64,000 nucleotides of DNA from positions 14,433,932 to 14,497,931 of the forward strand of contig CM039467.1 of assembly GCA_022414725.1 (NCBI GenBank). The letters are read 5' to 3'. Under the pieces are notes generated by a model. That model did no database searches. It was not told the origin of the DNA and saw nothing but the letters and a program-made list of their open reading frames with translations. The position numbers and the translations under genes are program-made. This DNA comes from Microglena sp. YARC. Taxonomy: Eukaryota > Chlorophyta > Chlorophyceae > Chlamydomonadales > Chlamydomonadaceae. Below, piece after piece: positions 1 to 9,907 of this stretch (within the stretch, counting starts at the first letter, position 1; each line of letters opens with the position of its first letter).

Positions 1-1263
1 ACACTGCACAACCTATACCCACAACTAACAACATACACTGCACAACCTATACCCACAACATACACTGCACAACCTATACCCACATCTAACAACATACACT
101 GCACAACCTATACCCACATCTAACAACATACACTGCACAACTATACCACAACATACCACTGCACTACCTATACCACAACATACACTGCAACAAGCTATAA
201 CCCACAACTAACAACATACACTGCACAACCTATACCCACAACATACTCTGCACAAGCTATACCCTCAACTAACAACATAAACTGCACAAACTATACCCAC
301 AACATACACTGCACAACCTATACCCACAACTAACAACATACACTGCACAACCTATACCCACAACTAACAACATACACTGGACAAGCTATACCCACAACTA
401 ACAACATACACTGCACAACCTATACCCACAACTAACAACATACACTGCACAACCTATACCCACAACTAAGAACCATACACTGCACAACCTATACCACAAA
501 CTAACAAACATACACTGCACAACCTATACCCACAACTAACAAATACACCTGCCACAACCTATACCCACAACTAACAACATACACTGCACAACCTATACCC
601 ACAACTAACAACATACACTGCACAGCCTATACCCACAACATACACTGCACAACCTATACCCACATCTAACAACATACACTGCACAACCTATACCCACATC
701 TAACAACGTAGACTGCACAACCTATACCCACTACTAACAACATACACTGCACAACCTATACCCACAACTAACAACATACACTGCACAGCCTATACCCACA
801 ACATACACTGCACAACCTATACCCACATCTAACAACATACACTGCACAACCTATACCCACATCTAACAACGTAGACTGCACAACCTATACCCACTACTAA
901 CAACATACACTGCACAACCTATACCCACAACTAACAACATACACTGCACAACCTATACCCACAACTAACAACATACACTGCACAACCTATACCCACAACA
1001 TACACTGCACAACCTATACCCACAACTAACAACATACACTGCACAACCTATATCCACATCTAACAACATACACTGCACAACCTATACCCACATCTAACAA
1101 CATACACTGCACAACCTATACACACATCTAACAACATACACTGCACAACCTATACCCCCAGCTTCCAACAGGCAATGCACGACCAATACCCGAAGCTAAC
1201 AACATCCACTGCACAACCAAAACCCACAGTTTAAAATGTCCGCTGCACAACCAATATCCACAG
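1..1263. repeat. 34-bp tandem repeat array in an intron of the solanesyl diphosphate synthase gene
   Basis: About 35 copies of a unit of roughly 34 bp built on ACTGCACAACCTATACCCAC plus ACTAACAACAT. The array is regular to about 1160 and then decays into the acceptor at 1263. The last intron bases (CTGCACAACCAATATCCACAG) and first exon bases (ATCAACAGTATG) resemble the unit, so the array may be expanded from the acceptor-exon junction. It holds no believable coding frame. Confidence 0.9.
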
Positions 1264-3715
1264 GTGCTGCCACCATCAACAGTATGTATGGAACGAAGGT
1301 GGCTGTACTGGCTGGCGACTACTTGTTTGCCCAGTCTTCATGGTTCTTGGCCAACCTGGACAACCTTGAGGTGAGTCCGAAATTTTGAATTTTGATCTCA
1401 TAATTAGGGTTTGCCTGCAGTAAAATTTGTTTGCAATTCTCTTGAGTGCCAAGCAGACATGTTCGGGAGTTCCTGGCCAACCTGGCCAACCTTGAGGTGT
1501 GTTTTATTTTTTTATTTTTCGTTTTTTATTTGTTTTTCCCGGCAGTGCAATTTGTTTGTATTCCTGTGAGTGGTAAGCAGACATGTCTGGGAGTTCTTGA
1601 CCAACCTTGAGGTGTTTTTGAAATTTTGATTTTTGATCTCATAATTAGGGTATGCCTGCAGTACAATTTGTTTGTAATTCTCTGAGTGCTAAGCAGACAT
1701 GTTTGGGAGTTCCTGGCCAACCTGGACAACCTTGAGGTGTGTTTGAATGTTTGAATTTTGTCTTGTATTAGGGCTTGCCTGAAGTACAATTTGTTTATAT
1801 TCCTGTGAGTGCCAAGCAGATATGTTTTGGAGTTGTTGGCCAACCTGGCCAACCTTGAGGTGTGTATTTTTGTATTATATTGATCTAATAATAAGGGTTT
1901 GTCTGCAAGGTTAGAGAATTACAAACAAATAAGGTTATTTGTTTGTAATTCTCTGAGTGCCAAGTATACATGTTGGGAGTTCCTGGCCAACCTGGACACC
2001 ATTGAGGTGTGTTTGAAAATTCGTAATTTTGTCTCGTTTATAGGGTTTGCCTGCAATGTCATTTGTTTGTATTTCGAATGCCAAGCAGACATGCCTGGGA
2101 GTTGTCGGCAAACCAAGTCATGCATAATAAGACAAGCGTATAGAATAATTGACTCCTGATTCTATTAGTAAACACTGATATGCACGCTACTCCCCCCCCC
2201 CCACCCCCACCCCCACCCCACACCCCACCCCCACCCCCACCCCACCCCCACATGCACCCTCACACACATGCCCTCACACACACACACATGCCTCTCGCAC
2301 TAAAAACACACTCACACACATACACCCCCCCTCACACACCCTCTCACCCTCACCCTCTCACAGACATGCTTATCCATCCTTGAGGTCATCAAGCTCATCT
2401 CCCAAGTCATTGCAGGTCACACCCTCTCACTCTCACCCTCTTGCACAAGCACACAGACCCTCTACCTCACCCTCGCACACACACATGCCCAATCCATCCT
2501 TGCAAGGTCATCAAGCTATGCTCTCCCAAGTCATTGCAGACTTTGCCAATGGAGAGATCAGCCAGGCGAGCAGCTTGTTTGACACCAGCATTACACTTGA
2601 GCAGTACAAAGACAAAAGCTTCTACAAGACTGCCTCCTTGATAGCAGCCAGCTGCCGCTCAGCTGCTGTTTTTCAGCGGAGCCAACGAGGAAGAAAAGTT
2701 GGCAATGTACAATTACGGCAAGCATCTTGGCCTCGCATTCCAAGTAGTTGATGACATTTTGGACTTCACACAGACTGCAGAGCAGCTTGGAAAGCCTCAG
2801 GTAAGTGCCCCACCCCACCCACCACCACTCACAGAGACACACACATCACCTTTCCATCCTCTAACCTTGCATGGCCAAGACTTGGCACTTGGTGAACTCC
2901 ATTTTACCCCCCAAATTTACCTTGACTCCCCACAATTAGCCTACCCAAAAGGTTAGTCCACACCACCACCCTTCCATCCTCTATCCTTGCATGGTCAAGA
3001 CCCAGCACTTGGTAAACTCCATTTGACCCCCAAATTGACCTGAATCCCACAATTAGCCCACCCAAAGCGATAGCCACACCCACCACCCTTCCATCCTCTA
3101 TTTTTGCATGGCCAAGACTTCGCAAATGGTAACCTCCCTTTGACCCCCCAAATTAGCTGATACTCCCCAAATTTGCCCCCAACACCACCCTTCTATCCTC
3201 TATCCTTGTAGGGCCAAGACTTGTCAAGTCACAACCTGACGCCGTCCAACACAGTTCCCCAGCTTCCGTAGAGCTTTTCTATGTCATCAACAACGAAGCC
3301 ATATAATAGGATTCATTGTAGGGCCAATACTTAGCATGTGGTACCCTTGATTTGACCCCTCAAAATAGCTTTTACCCCCCACAACTAGCCCCTAACACCT
3401 CCCTTCCATCCTCTGTCCTTGCAGGGCCAAGATCTAGCAAGTGGTAATCTGACTGCTCCCGTCATCTTCGCCCTCCAGCACGGATCCCCAGCTTCCACAG
3501 AGCTTCTCGATATCATCAACAGCGAGTTCCTAGAGGAGGATTCATTGAAGCGTGCTCTCTCTCTAGTAGATCAATGTGGGGGCCTGGAGACTTCCAGGGC
3601 CCTTGCTAGGGAGGAAGCTGATGTAGCACTGCGCTGCCTCGATGTGCTATCAGAGGGTCCCTCCAAGACGTCTTTGCAACAGATGGTAGATTACGTCCTT
3701 GACCGCATCTACTAG
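1264..3715 (+). CDS. Solanesyl (all-trans polyprenyl) diphosphate synthase, C-terminal half, split gene
   Basis: Head-to-tail prenyltransferase that lengthens an allylic diphosphate with isopentenyl diphosphate to make the long side chain of plastoquinone or ubiquinone. Exons seen: 1264-1370, 2385-2415, 2540-2800, 3425-3715 with TAG. Junction phases agree (2 in, 0, 1, 0) and all introns are GT-AG. Recognisable blocks are [20 protein letters not shown], the [17 protein letters not shown] helix, [18 protein letters not shown], and the second aspartate-rich motif [18 protein letters not shown], which binds Mg-diphosphate. The end is [11 protein letters not shown] followed by the helical C-terminus ending DRIY. 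The first DDxxD motif and N-terminus lie before the window. Exon 2540-2800 needs one T fewer in the T run at 2669-2673 to stay in frame; a sequencing error or a recent lesion are both possible. Plastid targeting cannot be judged without the 5' end. Confidence 0.93.
1371..2165 (+). repeat. Tandem copies of the exon 1264-1370 donor junction
   Basis: Five copies at about 120-150 bp spacing (near 1460, 1582, 1699, 1822 and 1971) repeat the last 25-30 bases of the preceding exon, the GAG-GTGTG donor and about 90 bases of intron. Each carries variants of GGCCAACCTGGACAACCTTG. Decay is mild, so the copies look recent. None is needed for the reading frame. Confidence 0.88.
2170..2384 (+). repeat. C/A-rich low-complexity tract before an acceptor
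   Basis: Poly-C, CCCCAC and CACACA runs with CTCACACA repeats fill the intron up to the acceptor TTGAG at 2384. Proline- and histidine-rich frames here are artefacts of composition. Confidence 0.85.
2416..2539 (+). other. 124-bp intron bounded by duplicated exon sequence
   Basis: The intron starts after CCCAAGTCATTGCAG (exon, ending 2415) and ends with CCCAAGTCATTGCAG (2525-2539). The donor copy gives exon bases 2385-2415 and the acceptor copy supplies the AG. Splicing joins GCA-G to AC-TTT and restores the conserved VIADF. A tandem duplication of about 124 bp turning exon sequence into an intron explains the layout. Confidence 0.75.
2801..3424 (+). repeat. Tandem copies of the last-exon acceptor junction
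   Basis: Units of about 100-120 bp (near 2852, 2970, 3088, 3190, 3300) repeat the pattern CCTTCCATCCTCTNTCCTTGCA-GGGCCAAGA plus 20 or more exon bases found at the true acceptor (3400-3450). The unit near 3205-3300 carries a longer degenerate exon copy reaching the region that encodes [10 protein letters not shown]. Confidence 0.87.
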
Positions 3716-4075
3716 GCTAGCCCATCAAAGCTTCCATCTAGTGGACCAGTGCAGAGGTCTGGAGACTTCCAGGGCCTTGGCCAGGGAGAAAGCTGACATG
3801 ACGTGATCCTGTGTTGCCTCAATGAGCTTCCTTAGGGTCCCTACAAGACACCTATGCAACAGATGGTTGAATACGTCCAGGACGCTAGCTAGTAAGCTAG
3901 CCCATAAAAGCTTCCATCTAGTGGATTAGTGCACGGGTCTGCAAACTTCCAGGCCTCTGGCCAGGGAGGAAGCTGACATGACATGACGCGCGGCCGCAAT
4001 GTGTTTCTAGCTTGTCACGACAATAAGTCTTAGCAACAGCTACGAGGTCATTTGCATCTTCTAAGCTAGCCTATC
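3716..4075 (+). pseudogene. Two decayed tandem copies of the last synthase exon
   Basis: After the TAG, segments 3716-3895 and 3896-4075 each repeat a roughly 180-bp block of the last exon (GGTCTGGAGACTTCCAGGGC, GGGAGGAAGCTGA, and the AGATGGTNGANTACGTCC end) with indels and stops. They lie in the 3' flank and cannot be translated in frame. Confidence 0.85.
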
Positions 4076-6340
4076 AAAACTTTCATATTCTCATGATAGG
4101 GTAGCTTCAGTACCTTAACAGGGCTACTACAATGTGTATTTGGTACATCCTGTGTACACCATTAGGGTTGCCTTGGTGCTCCGATTGTACTACCTAGGAA
4201 TCTTTTTTGAAATCTATTTGTGCATCTCTTGGATGATATGTGTGCCATAATGTATACTAGTTCTTTCTCTGCTCGAATTTTTGTACACGAGAGGTGGTCG
4301 TTTTGATATTATAGGTCCATTCATAGAGGGCATTTGATTGATGACCTGGGGGGTGGTATGTGTGGGCGATGTTGAATCTTCTTGTTTTCGTAGGTCAAGG
4401 TTATACCTCAAAATAAATGAAACAGTTAAGGGCTGATAGGCTGGTAGATAAAGGTGCCCAGTAGGATTGATGAGAAGCTTCTAGAAGCTGGTAGACCAAG
4501 GTTTCAACCGACAAAAGGCTTGATGAGAAGCTGGTAAAAGCTGGAAAGGCAAGGTGTTCACCGACAGTGGGCTTGAGAAAGTGGCTCAAAATACCTCAGC
4601 AACCTGCCTTGTGGGAAGAGTACAATTTTTTACAATAGTGAGCGAAATATTTCCCCATTGAATTAGGTTCGTTTGAGTGAGAGCTGAAGTTTTGAATTTA
4701 AATACAAGAGTGTACCAACTTCAGTACAGTCGATATGGAAGAGCTGCTGATAACAGATAACTAGAGTCAAACTGAAGTCGTTAACAAATTTAATTCGATG
4801 TAACCATTTTGGAAGAATCTTTCGTGGATGATTAAAGCTGTGCTGGACTAATGGCAATGATTGTGACCCAGTTGGGAGTATGTGGCAGAGCTTCCCCCTC
4901 GTGTGGCGGGACCTTGTTTGTTCATATATTTGTTTGTAACCATTGCTCTAACGAAATCATAGCTTCGGCCCATCATGCTTGTTGCCACCAGTACAACAGC
5001 TATTTAACAGCTAAGGCCGTCCTGCTGTCCACCTTCCTATCTATGCCACTATTTGAATCGAGTAGCTTACCACTCACTTAAGACTAGCTTTTTTGTACGC
5101 CAACTCTCTCTGGTCTTCCTCCGGACGTCATAACAGATATTGTGTTGTGCGCCCTGCTGTGTCTGGAGGCCCTGATATGCGACATATCAACTGTTTGTAT
5201 AATCTGGTATGCTTTTGAGGCTTTTATCCTCGAAGACAATGACAATGGTACCATACCTCCATGTTAACTGGTGGCCACAGATGAAGGTGGAAACGGATCG
5301 ACGTAGGCTACCCTTTTTCCCTTCCAATGATTGGGCGTGTCCTCTACGCCATTCTGGAACCGTTCAAGATGAACATAATGTGATTTTTGAATACACTGGC
5401 GAAGCCTGATTAAATTCGAGAAGAAAGTATCAGACCCTGATTTCCCAATCTGAGAGCAAAATGATTCCTCAACATTAGCTGCTGTGCAATCCAGAAGTGG
5501 AAGGTAGTGCGAAGCTACCTCTGTTTATCCATGAAAGTATGAAGAGATTGGATTAAGAGGCTTTACCTTTAAAAGGAGTCGGACACCACCCTGGGGTGGC
5601 CGATACTTTGGTGGTTGAAGGTCTGAGCGTCTTATGCTCTTTTGATAAGAAAGCTTAGATTTTTGATTGATTTGATTTCGTTTATGTTTCCCCTAGTAAT
5701 TTATTTTACCGCCAAAGACGAGCAGCCAAATTGCTGGCCGGAGCTATGTAACCAAGTTCAAGTCCAAGATCGTTGGTACAATATCAAGATACTACCAGCC
5801 CGGTGTCAGAAGTGCTAGAATCTCAATATACCGGTATCAACGGTTGACATTGAAGTGCTGAAGAAACAAACCAGTTGTCTCCTTAGTTCATTACACATTA
5901 GCCTGGCATGAGCTATTCCCTCACATTGATTTATGATGATCCAAAAATCCAATGATCACTTCTTGTGACTTGTATATGCAGGTCCCACTTGCGAATATAG
6001 TACAAGCTACGTACGTTCGGCCTGTAAACAAAAAACGCATTCCGTCACCCCCAACCTAGTAGCACCACACGCGCAATAGAGTGCTGCTGCCAACCCTCTT
6101 CAGGGTGATGATTCGCCTCCATCTGATCGACTTTATCAGGTCCCATTTCGTACACTACTTATAGAGGTCTCATTCAGAAGGGCTACCATTTCTTGTAAAC
6201 ATTGAAATTGAAATTATTACATCCGTGTAATACAGTTACCCACAGGACGTGAAGTTATAAGGACACCATAGCGTAAGCCTGAGGTAGCTGTAGTCACCGT
6301 ATTTCTTGTAAACATATAACTGCCATACACCCTGCTATAA
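4076..6340. other. Gene-poor stretch with short dispersed repeats
   Basis: I see no supported gene. Two short repeats occur: one at about 4680-4735 (with GAGTGTACCAACT and ACAGTCGATA) that recurs near 34260-34320, and one at about 5695-5770 (GACGAGCAGCCAAATTGCTGG, then AACCAAGTTCAAGTCCAAG), a copy of the AGCAGCCAA family also at 9548, 22190 and 56470. Another at 6180-6300 (GAAATTGAAATTATTACATC, then GACGTGAAGTTA) recurs at 40030-40130. Confidence 0.6.
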
Positions 6341-7340
6341 CCAGGGGACGAATCTGCTACAACCCTTGCATCAACGAAGGGAGAATCCCTGCTACAACCT
6401 TTGATACAACCAGCGATATAACCCCTGTTACAACCCAGCTATAAACCTTGCTACAAACAGGGGATTCTATCTGCTACAACCTCTGCCTCAACCTCTACTT
6501 CGACCAGGGTTAAGCATCTGCAACAAGTCTGTCACAAACCTTGCTACAACCAGGGGACACTACCTGCTACAACCTCTGCTTCAAACAGGGTATAAGCTCG
6601 GCAACAAAGCTGCTACAAACCTTGCTACAATTTGGGGATAATCCCTGCTACAACCTCTGCAACCAAGTTGCCACAACCCTTGCTACAGCCAGGGGATACA
6701 ACCAGGGATGACCCCTGTATCAACCCAGCTACAACCCTTGCTACAACCAGGGGACACTACCTGCTTCAACCTCTACCTCAGCCAAGGTATAAGCTCTGTA
6801 ACAACCCAGCTACAACCCTTGCTACAACCAGGGGACACTACCTGCTACAACTTCTGCTTCAACCTCTACCTCAACCAGGGTATAGCCTCTGCAACCATCC
6901 AGCTACGACCCTTGCTACAACCAGGGGAAACTACCTGCTACAACCTCCGCCTCAACCGGGGTATAGCCTCTGTAACAAGGCTGCCACAACCTTTGCTACA
7001 AACAGGGGGAAAACCTGCTGGCGCCCTTGCTACACACAGGAGACAACCCCTGGAACATTCCTGCTACAACCAGTGGGTGATGCCAGTGCACTCCTGTGGT
7101 CTCTGCAGCGCATGGCCTGATGAGGCGCCCTTGCTACAACCAGAATACGAGCCCTGCACAAATCCTGTTACAAACAGTCGGTGATGCCAGTGCGCTCCTG
7201 AAGTCTCTGCAGCGCACGGCCTGATGAGGCGCCCTTGCTACAACCAGAATACGAGCCCTGCACAAATCCTGTTACAACCAGTCAGTGATGCCAGTGCGCT
7301 CCTGAAGTCTCTGCAGGGCACGGCCTGATGAGGCGCCCTG
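6341..7340 (+). repeat. Tandem repeat region, CTACAACCAGGGGACACTACC type
   Basis: About 14 irregular units of 60-80 bp contain CTTGCTACAACCAGGGG, CCTGCTACAACCTCTGC and related bits. The last 200 bp switch to a 95-bp unit with GATGAGGCGCCCTTGCTACA. Long open frames on the plus strand arise because the unit lacks stops in some phases. Confidence 0.85.
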
Positions 7341-7689
7341 CCCCAGAGAACCCCCCCACGGGTTGGAGCTGTCTCCCTCCTCTCGGCTAGCAGCGTATCG
7401 TGACGTCTGCAAAAATCAATATGGAGTGGAAATATGGTTAACCGTAGTAATATGTGGTGAAGTATGGTGAAATGTGACTAATCCAACACCTTGCCGCCTT
7501 CACTGGTGATGAAAGGCGGACAGCACCTCCAGTCCGGCTGTGGTGAAAGCACCTGAGCGGGTGGGGGTGGGGGTGGTATTAGGGGTGGGAGGTGGGTTAA
7601 ATATAGTTAACCGTGGTAATATGTGGTTATGGGGGGTACTGATCATTGCAGATGTCAGCAAGGATCAATATGGAGTTGGATAGAATAGG

Positions 7690-7860
7690 AATCAGATATA
7701 TTAGTTTAGGGTTTATACTTGTTTAGTGTTTACGGTGTATTAGTTTAGGGTTTATATTAGTTCAGTGTTTAGATTAGTTTAGGGTTTACATTACTTTAGA
7801 GTTTACATTACTTTAGGGTTTATATAAGTAAAAGGTTTATATTATTTCAGGGACGGATAT
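7690..7860 (+). repeat. Degenerate telomere-like TTTAGGG tract
   Basis: Repeated TTAGTTTAGGGTTTATA variants (about 9 units). They resemble plant-type TTTAGGG repeats but are too degenerate and AT-rich to be a telomere. Confidence 0.6.
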
Positions 7861-7879
7861 TGCTTCACCAACCTTTCTT

Positions 7880-7960
7880 TCTGAACCCTTGGTGGCGCTG
7901 GTTTGGGTCCCACTTCCTGGGGTGAAAGCCTTGCAATACGAAAAGAAAATATATACTAAG
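7880..7960 (+). mobile_element. Family C retroposon, decayed copy, forward
   Basis: Contains CTTGGTGGCGCTGGTTTGGGTCCCACTTCCTGGGGTGAAAGCC, a variant of the core CTTGGTGTCGCTGGTTTGTG ... CCACCTCCTGGGGTGAAA shared with copies at 9165, 14880, 21820, 32365, 41387, 45165 and 51528. Confidence 0.6.
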
Positions 7961-8099
7961 TTTGCTGGAATTGTAGTTTGCCCCAGTGCAAGCAAACCGG
8001 CTGCCCCCCTCAACCTCACGCCTCGTAAGAAGGTCGCACTATTTATTTATTTATCGTTGGAACTGCTGTGGTACAGTACATATCCATGATCTCAACAAA

Positions 8100-8400
8100 C
8101 GCCTGAACCATGCATTCACCCCCAAATGTGTTTTACCGTCAAACCATTCAATCATCAACCGAGCTATCAATACGCGCCTCCCATTCCAAACAGGGCTTTT
8201 AGGGTTCAGTTCATCAGTGCTTTTTCTTTTAAGCCCTTCATATTCGGTCGGGTAAGTCCCCTCAGCCTATTTGGCCTACCCCTGGACTGTAACATACATA
8301 CATAAATACAAACAGGGATGTTCATGTCATCTTATATTTGTATTATATTAGTAAAGCTATTTGGCCTACCCCTGGACTGTAACATACATACTACATACCT
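8100..8400 (+). mobile_element. Family E retroposon ending GGACTGTAAC with a CATA tail
   Basis: Core GGGTTCAGTTCATCAGTGCTTTTTCTTTTAAGCCCTTC, then GGCCTACCCCTGGACTGTAA followed by (CATA)n. A second copy of the 3' end and tail lies at 8355-8400. Related copies: 21125-21275, 21985-22140, 36470-36515, and reversed at 36960-37060 and 37370-37530. Confidence 0.7.
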
Positions 8401-8945
8401 CAGGGTACAGGAGACGAATAGTGTGCCATAGTCGGCGCCCACAAGCCGCAGTGCCCTATTGTTCTCATTGGCCTGACCTACATTAATATCTTCACAGCGG
8501 CTTGCGGTGGTGCTGTTGTTTTTGGTGGAGCCATCCCATCTGGGGGGCGGGAGCCCCTAGGGTCACCCCGTTGTCCGCTTGCGCAACCGACGACCTAAAT
8601 TAATATGTTGACCGCGGATTGTGGTAGTGCTTTTGCTTTTGGCGGAGCCCCCAGGGTCACCCGTTGTCTGTTTGTGAGACCGACGACCTACATTAATATC
8701 TTCACTACAGATCGCAGTAGTGCTGTTGTTTTTAGCGGAGCCCCCAGAATCACCCCATCGTCCGTTTGTGCGACCGACGACCTAAATTAATATCTTCACC
8801 GCGGATTGCAGTAGTGCTGTTGTTTTTAGCGGAGCCCCCCCCTTCTGGTCGGCGGGAGCCGCCAGGGTCACCCCGTTTTCCGATTGTGCGACCGACGACC
8901 TACTTTCATATTAATTTTCACCGCGGATTGCGGTAGTGCTGTTGA
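8400..8945 (+). repeat. Family H tandem array, about 105-bp unit
   Basis: Five units share GACCGACGACCTAAATTAAT, ATCTTCACCGCGGATTGCGG, and GGCGGAGCCCCCAGGGTCACC. Single copies in the opposite orientation occur at 14330-14415 and 50250-50340, so this is also a dispersed element. Confidence 0.8.
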
Positions 8946-8989
8946 TTTCATGAGATAGGAGGGCTGACCCCTCATTCTCTGCGTGTTCT

Positions 8990-9740
8990 AGAAACTTCTC
9001 TGCTGTAACAGTGAATTTGAAGATGTATGCAAGCCTGTGCAGAGGCTGGCTCAAACAGATATAGACACACATGTCCCATACCACACGCGACCAAACATTG
9101 CTAGCAGTACCATTCAACTACCAAACCACCTACTCTTTTGTAGCAGTGGCAGCGCCATTTGAACTGAATCCTCGGTGTCGCTGGTTTGTTTTGGGAGACC
9201 CACCTCCTGGGGTGAAAATCCTTTCACAACTTAAGAAGAAAAACTCTCACTCTCCTTCCCCCTCTTTCTCTGCGTGTTCTAGAAACTTCTCTGCTGTAAC
9301 AGTGACTTTGAAGATGTATGCAAGCCTGTGCAGAGGCTGGCTCAAACAGATACTGACACACATGTACCATACAACAACAGTACCACACGCGACCAAACAT
9401 CTCTCGCAGTAACATTCAACTACTACTCTCCTTCCCTCTCCTTCTCTGCGTGTTCTAGAACCTTCTCTGCTATAACAATGCATGGAGAGAAAAAAAAAAA
9501 AAGATTTGTCGAGTTTACATTTTCCTGTTAATTTTCTTTTACTGTTAAAGACGGCGAGCGGCCAAATTGCTGGATGAAGCTATGTAACCAAGTTCAAGTT
9601 CAAGCATGGGAAGATGTATGCAAGCCTGTGCAGAGGCTGGCTCATACAGACACAGACACACATGTACCATACCACAACACTACCACACGCGAACAAACAT
9701 TGCTAGCAGTACCATTCAACTACCGAACCGCCTACTCTAC
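8990..9740 (+). repeat. Triplicated 130-bp segment with embedded retroposons
   Basis: The block AGATGTATGCAAGCCTGTGC ... CACATGTACCATACC ... CACACGCGACCAAACATTGC recurs at about 9017, 9312 and 9607. Between copies are a family C element (about 9165-9237, forward, with hairpin GTGAAA-ATCC-TTTCAC) and an AGCGGCCAA element (about 9530-9605). It includes a poly-A run at 9490-9503. Confidence 0.75.
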
Positions 9741-9871
9741 AGACAAAGACACAGACACAGATAAACACAGACAGAAACAAATTAACTGTACCAATAGGAT
9801 ATTCATAAGTCCGCCTTGAGTCTGTTGAGCTGTATGCATATCTAGATTCCAGTTATGCCCCAGGACAATGA

Positions 9872-9907
<36 letters not shown>

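Noticed and set aside
6632..7184. Two overlapping frames of about 160 residues
   Set aside because: Translations of a tandem repeat with no domain or codon signal.
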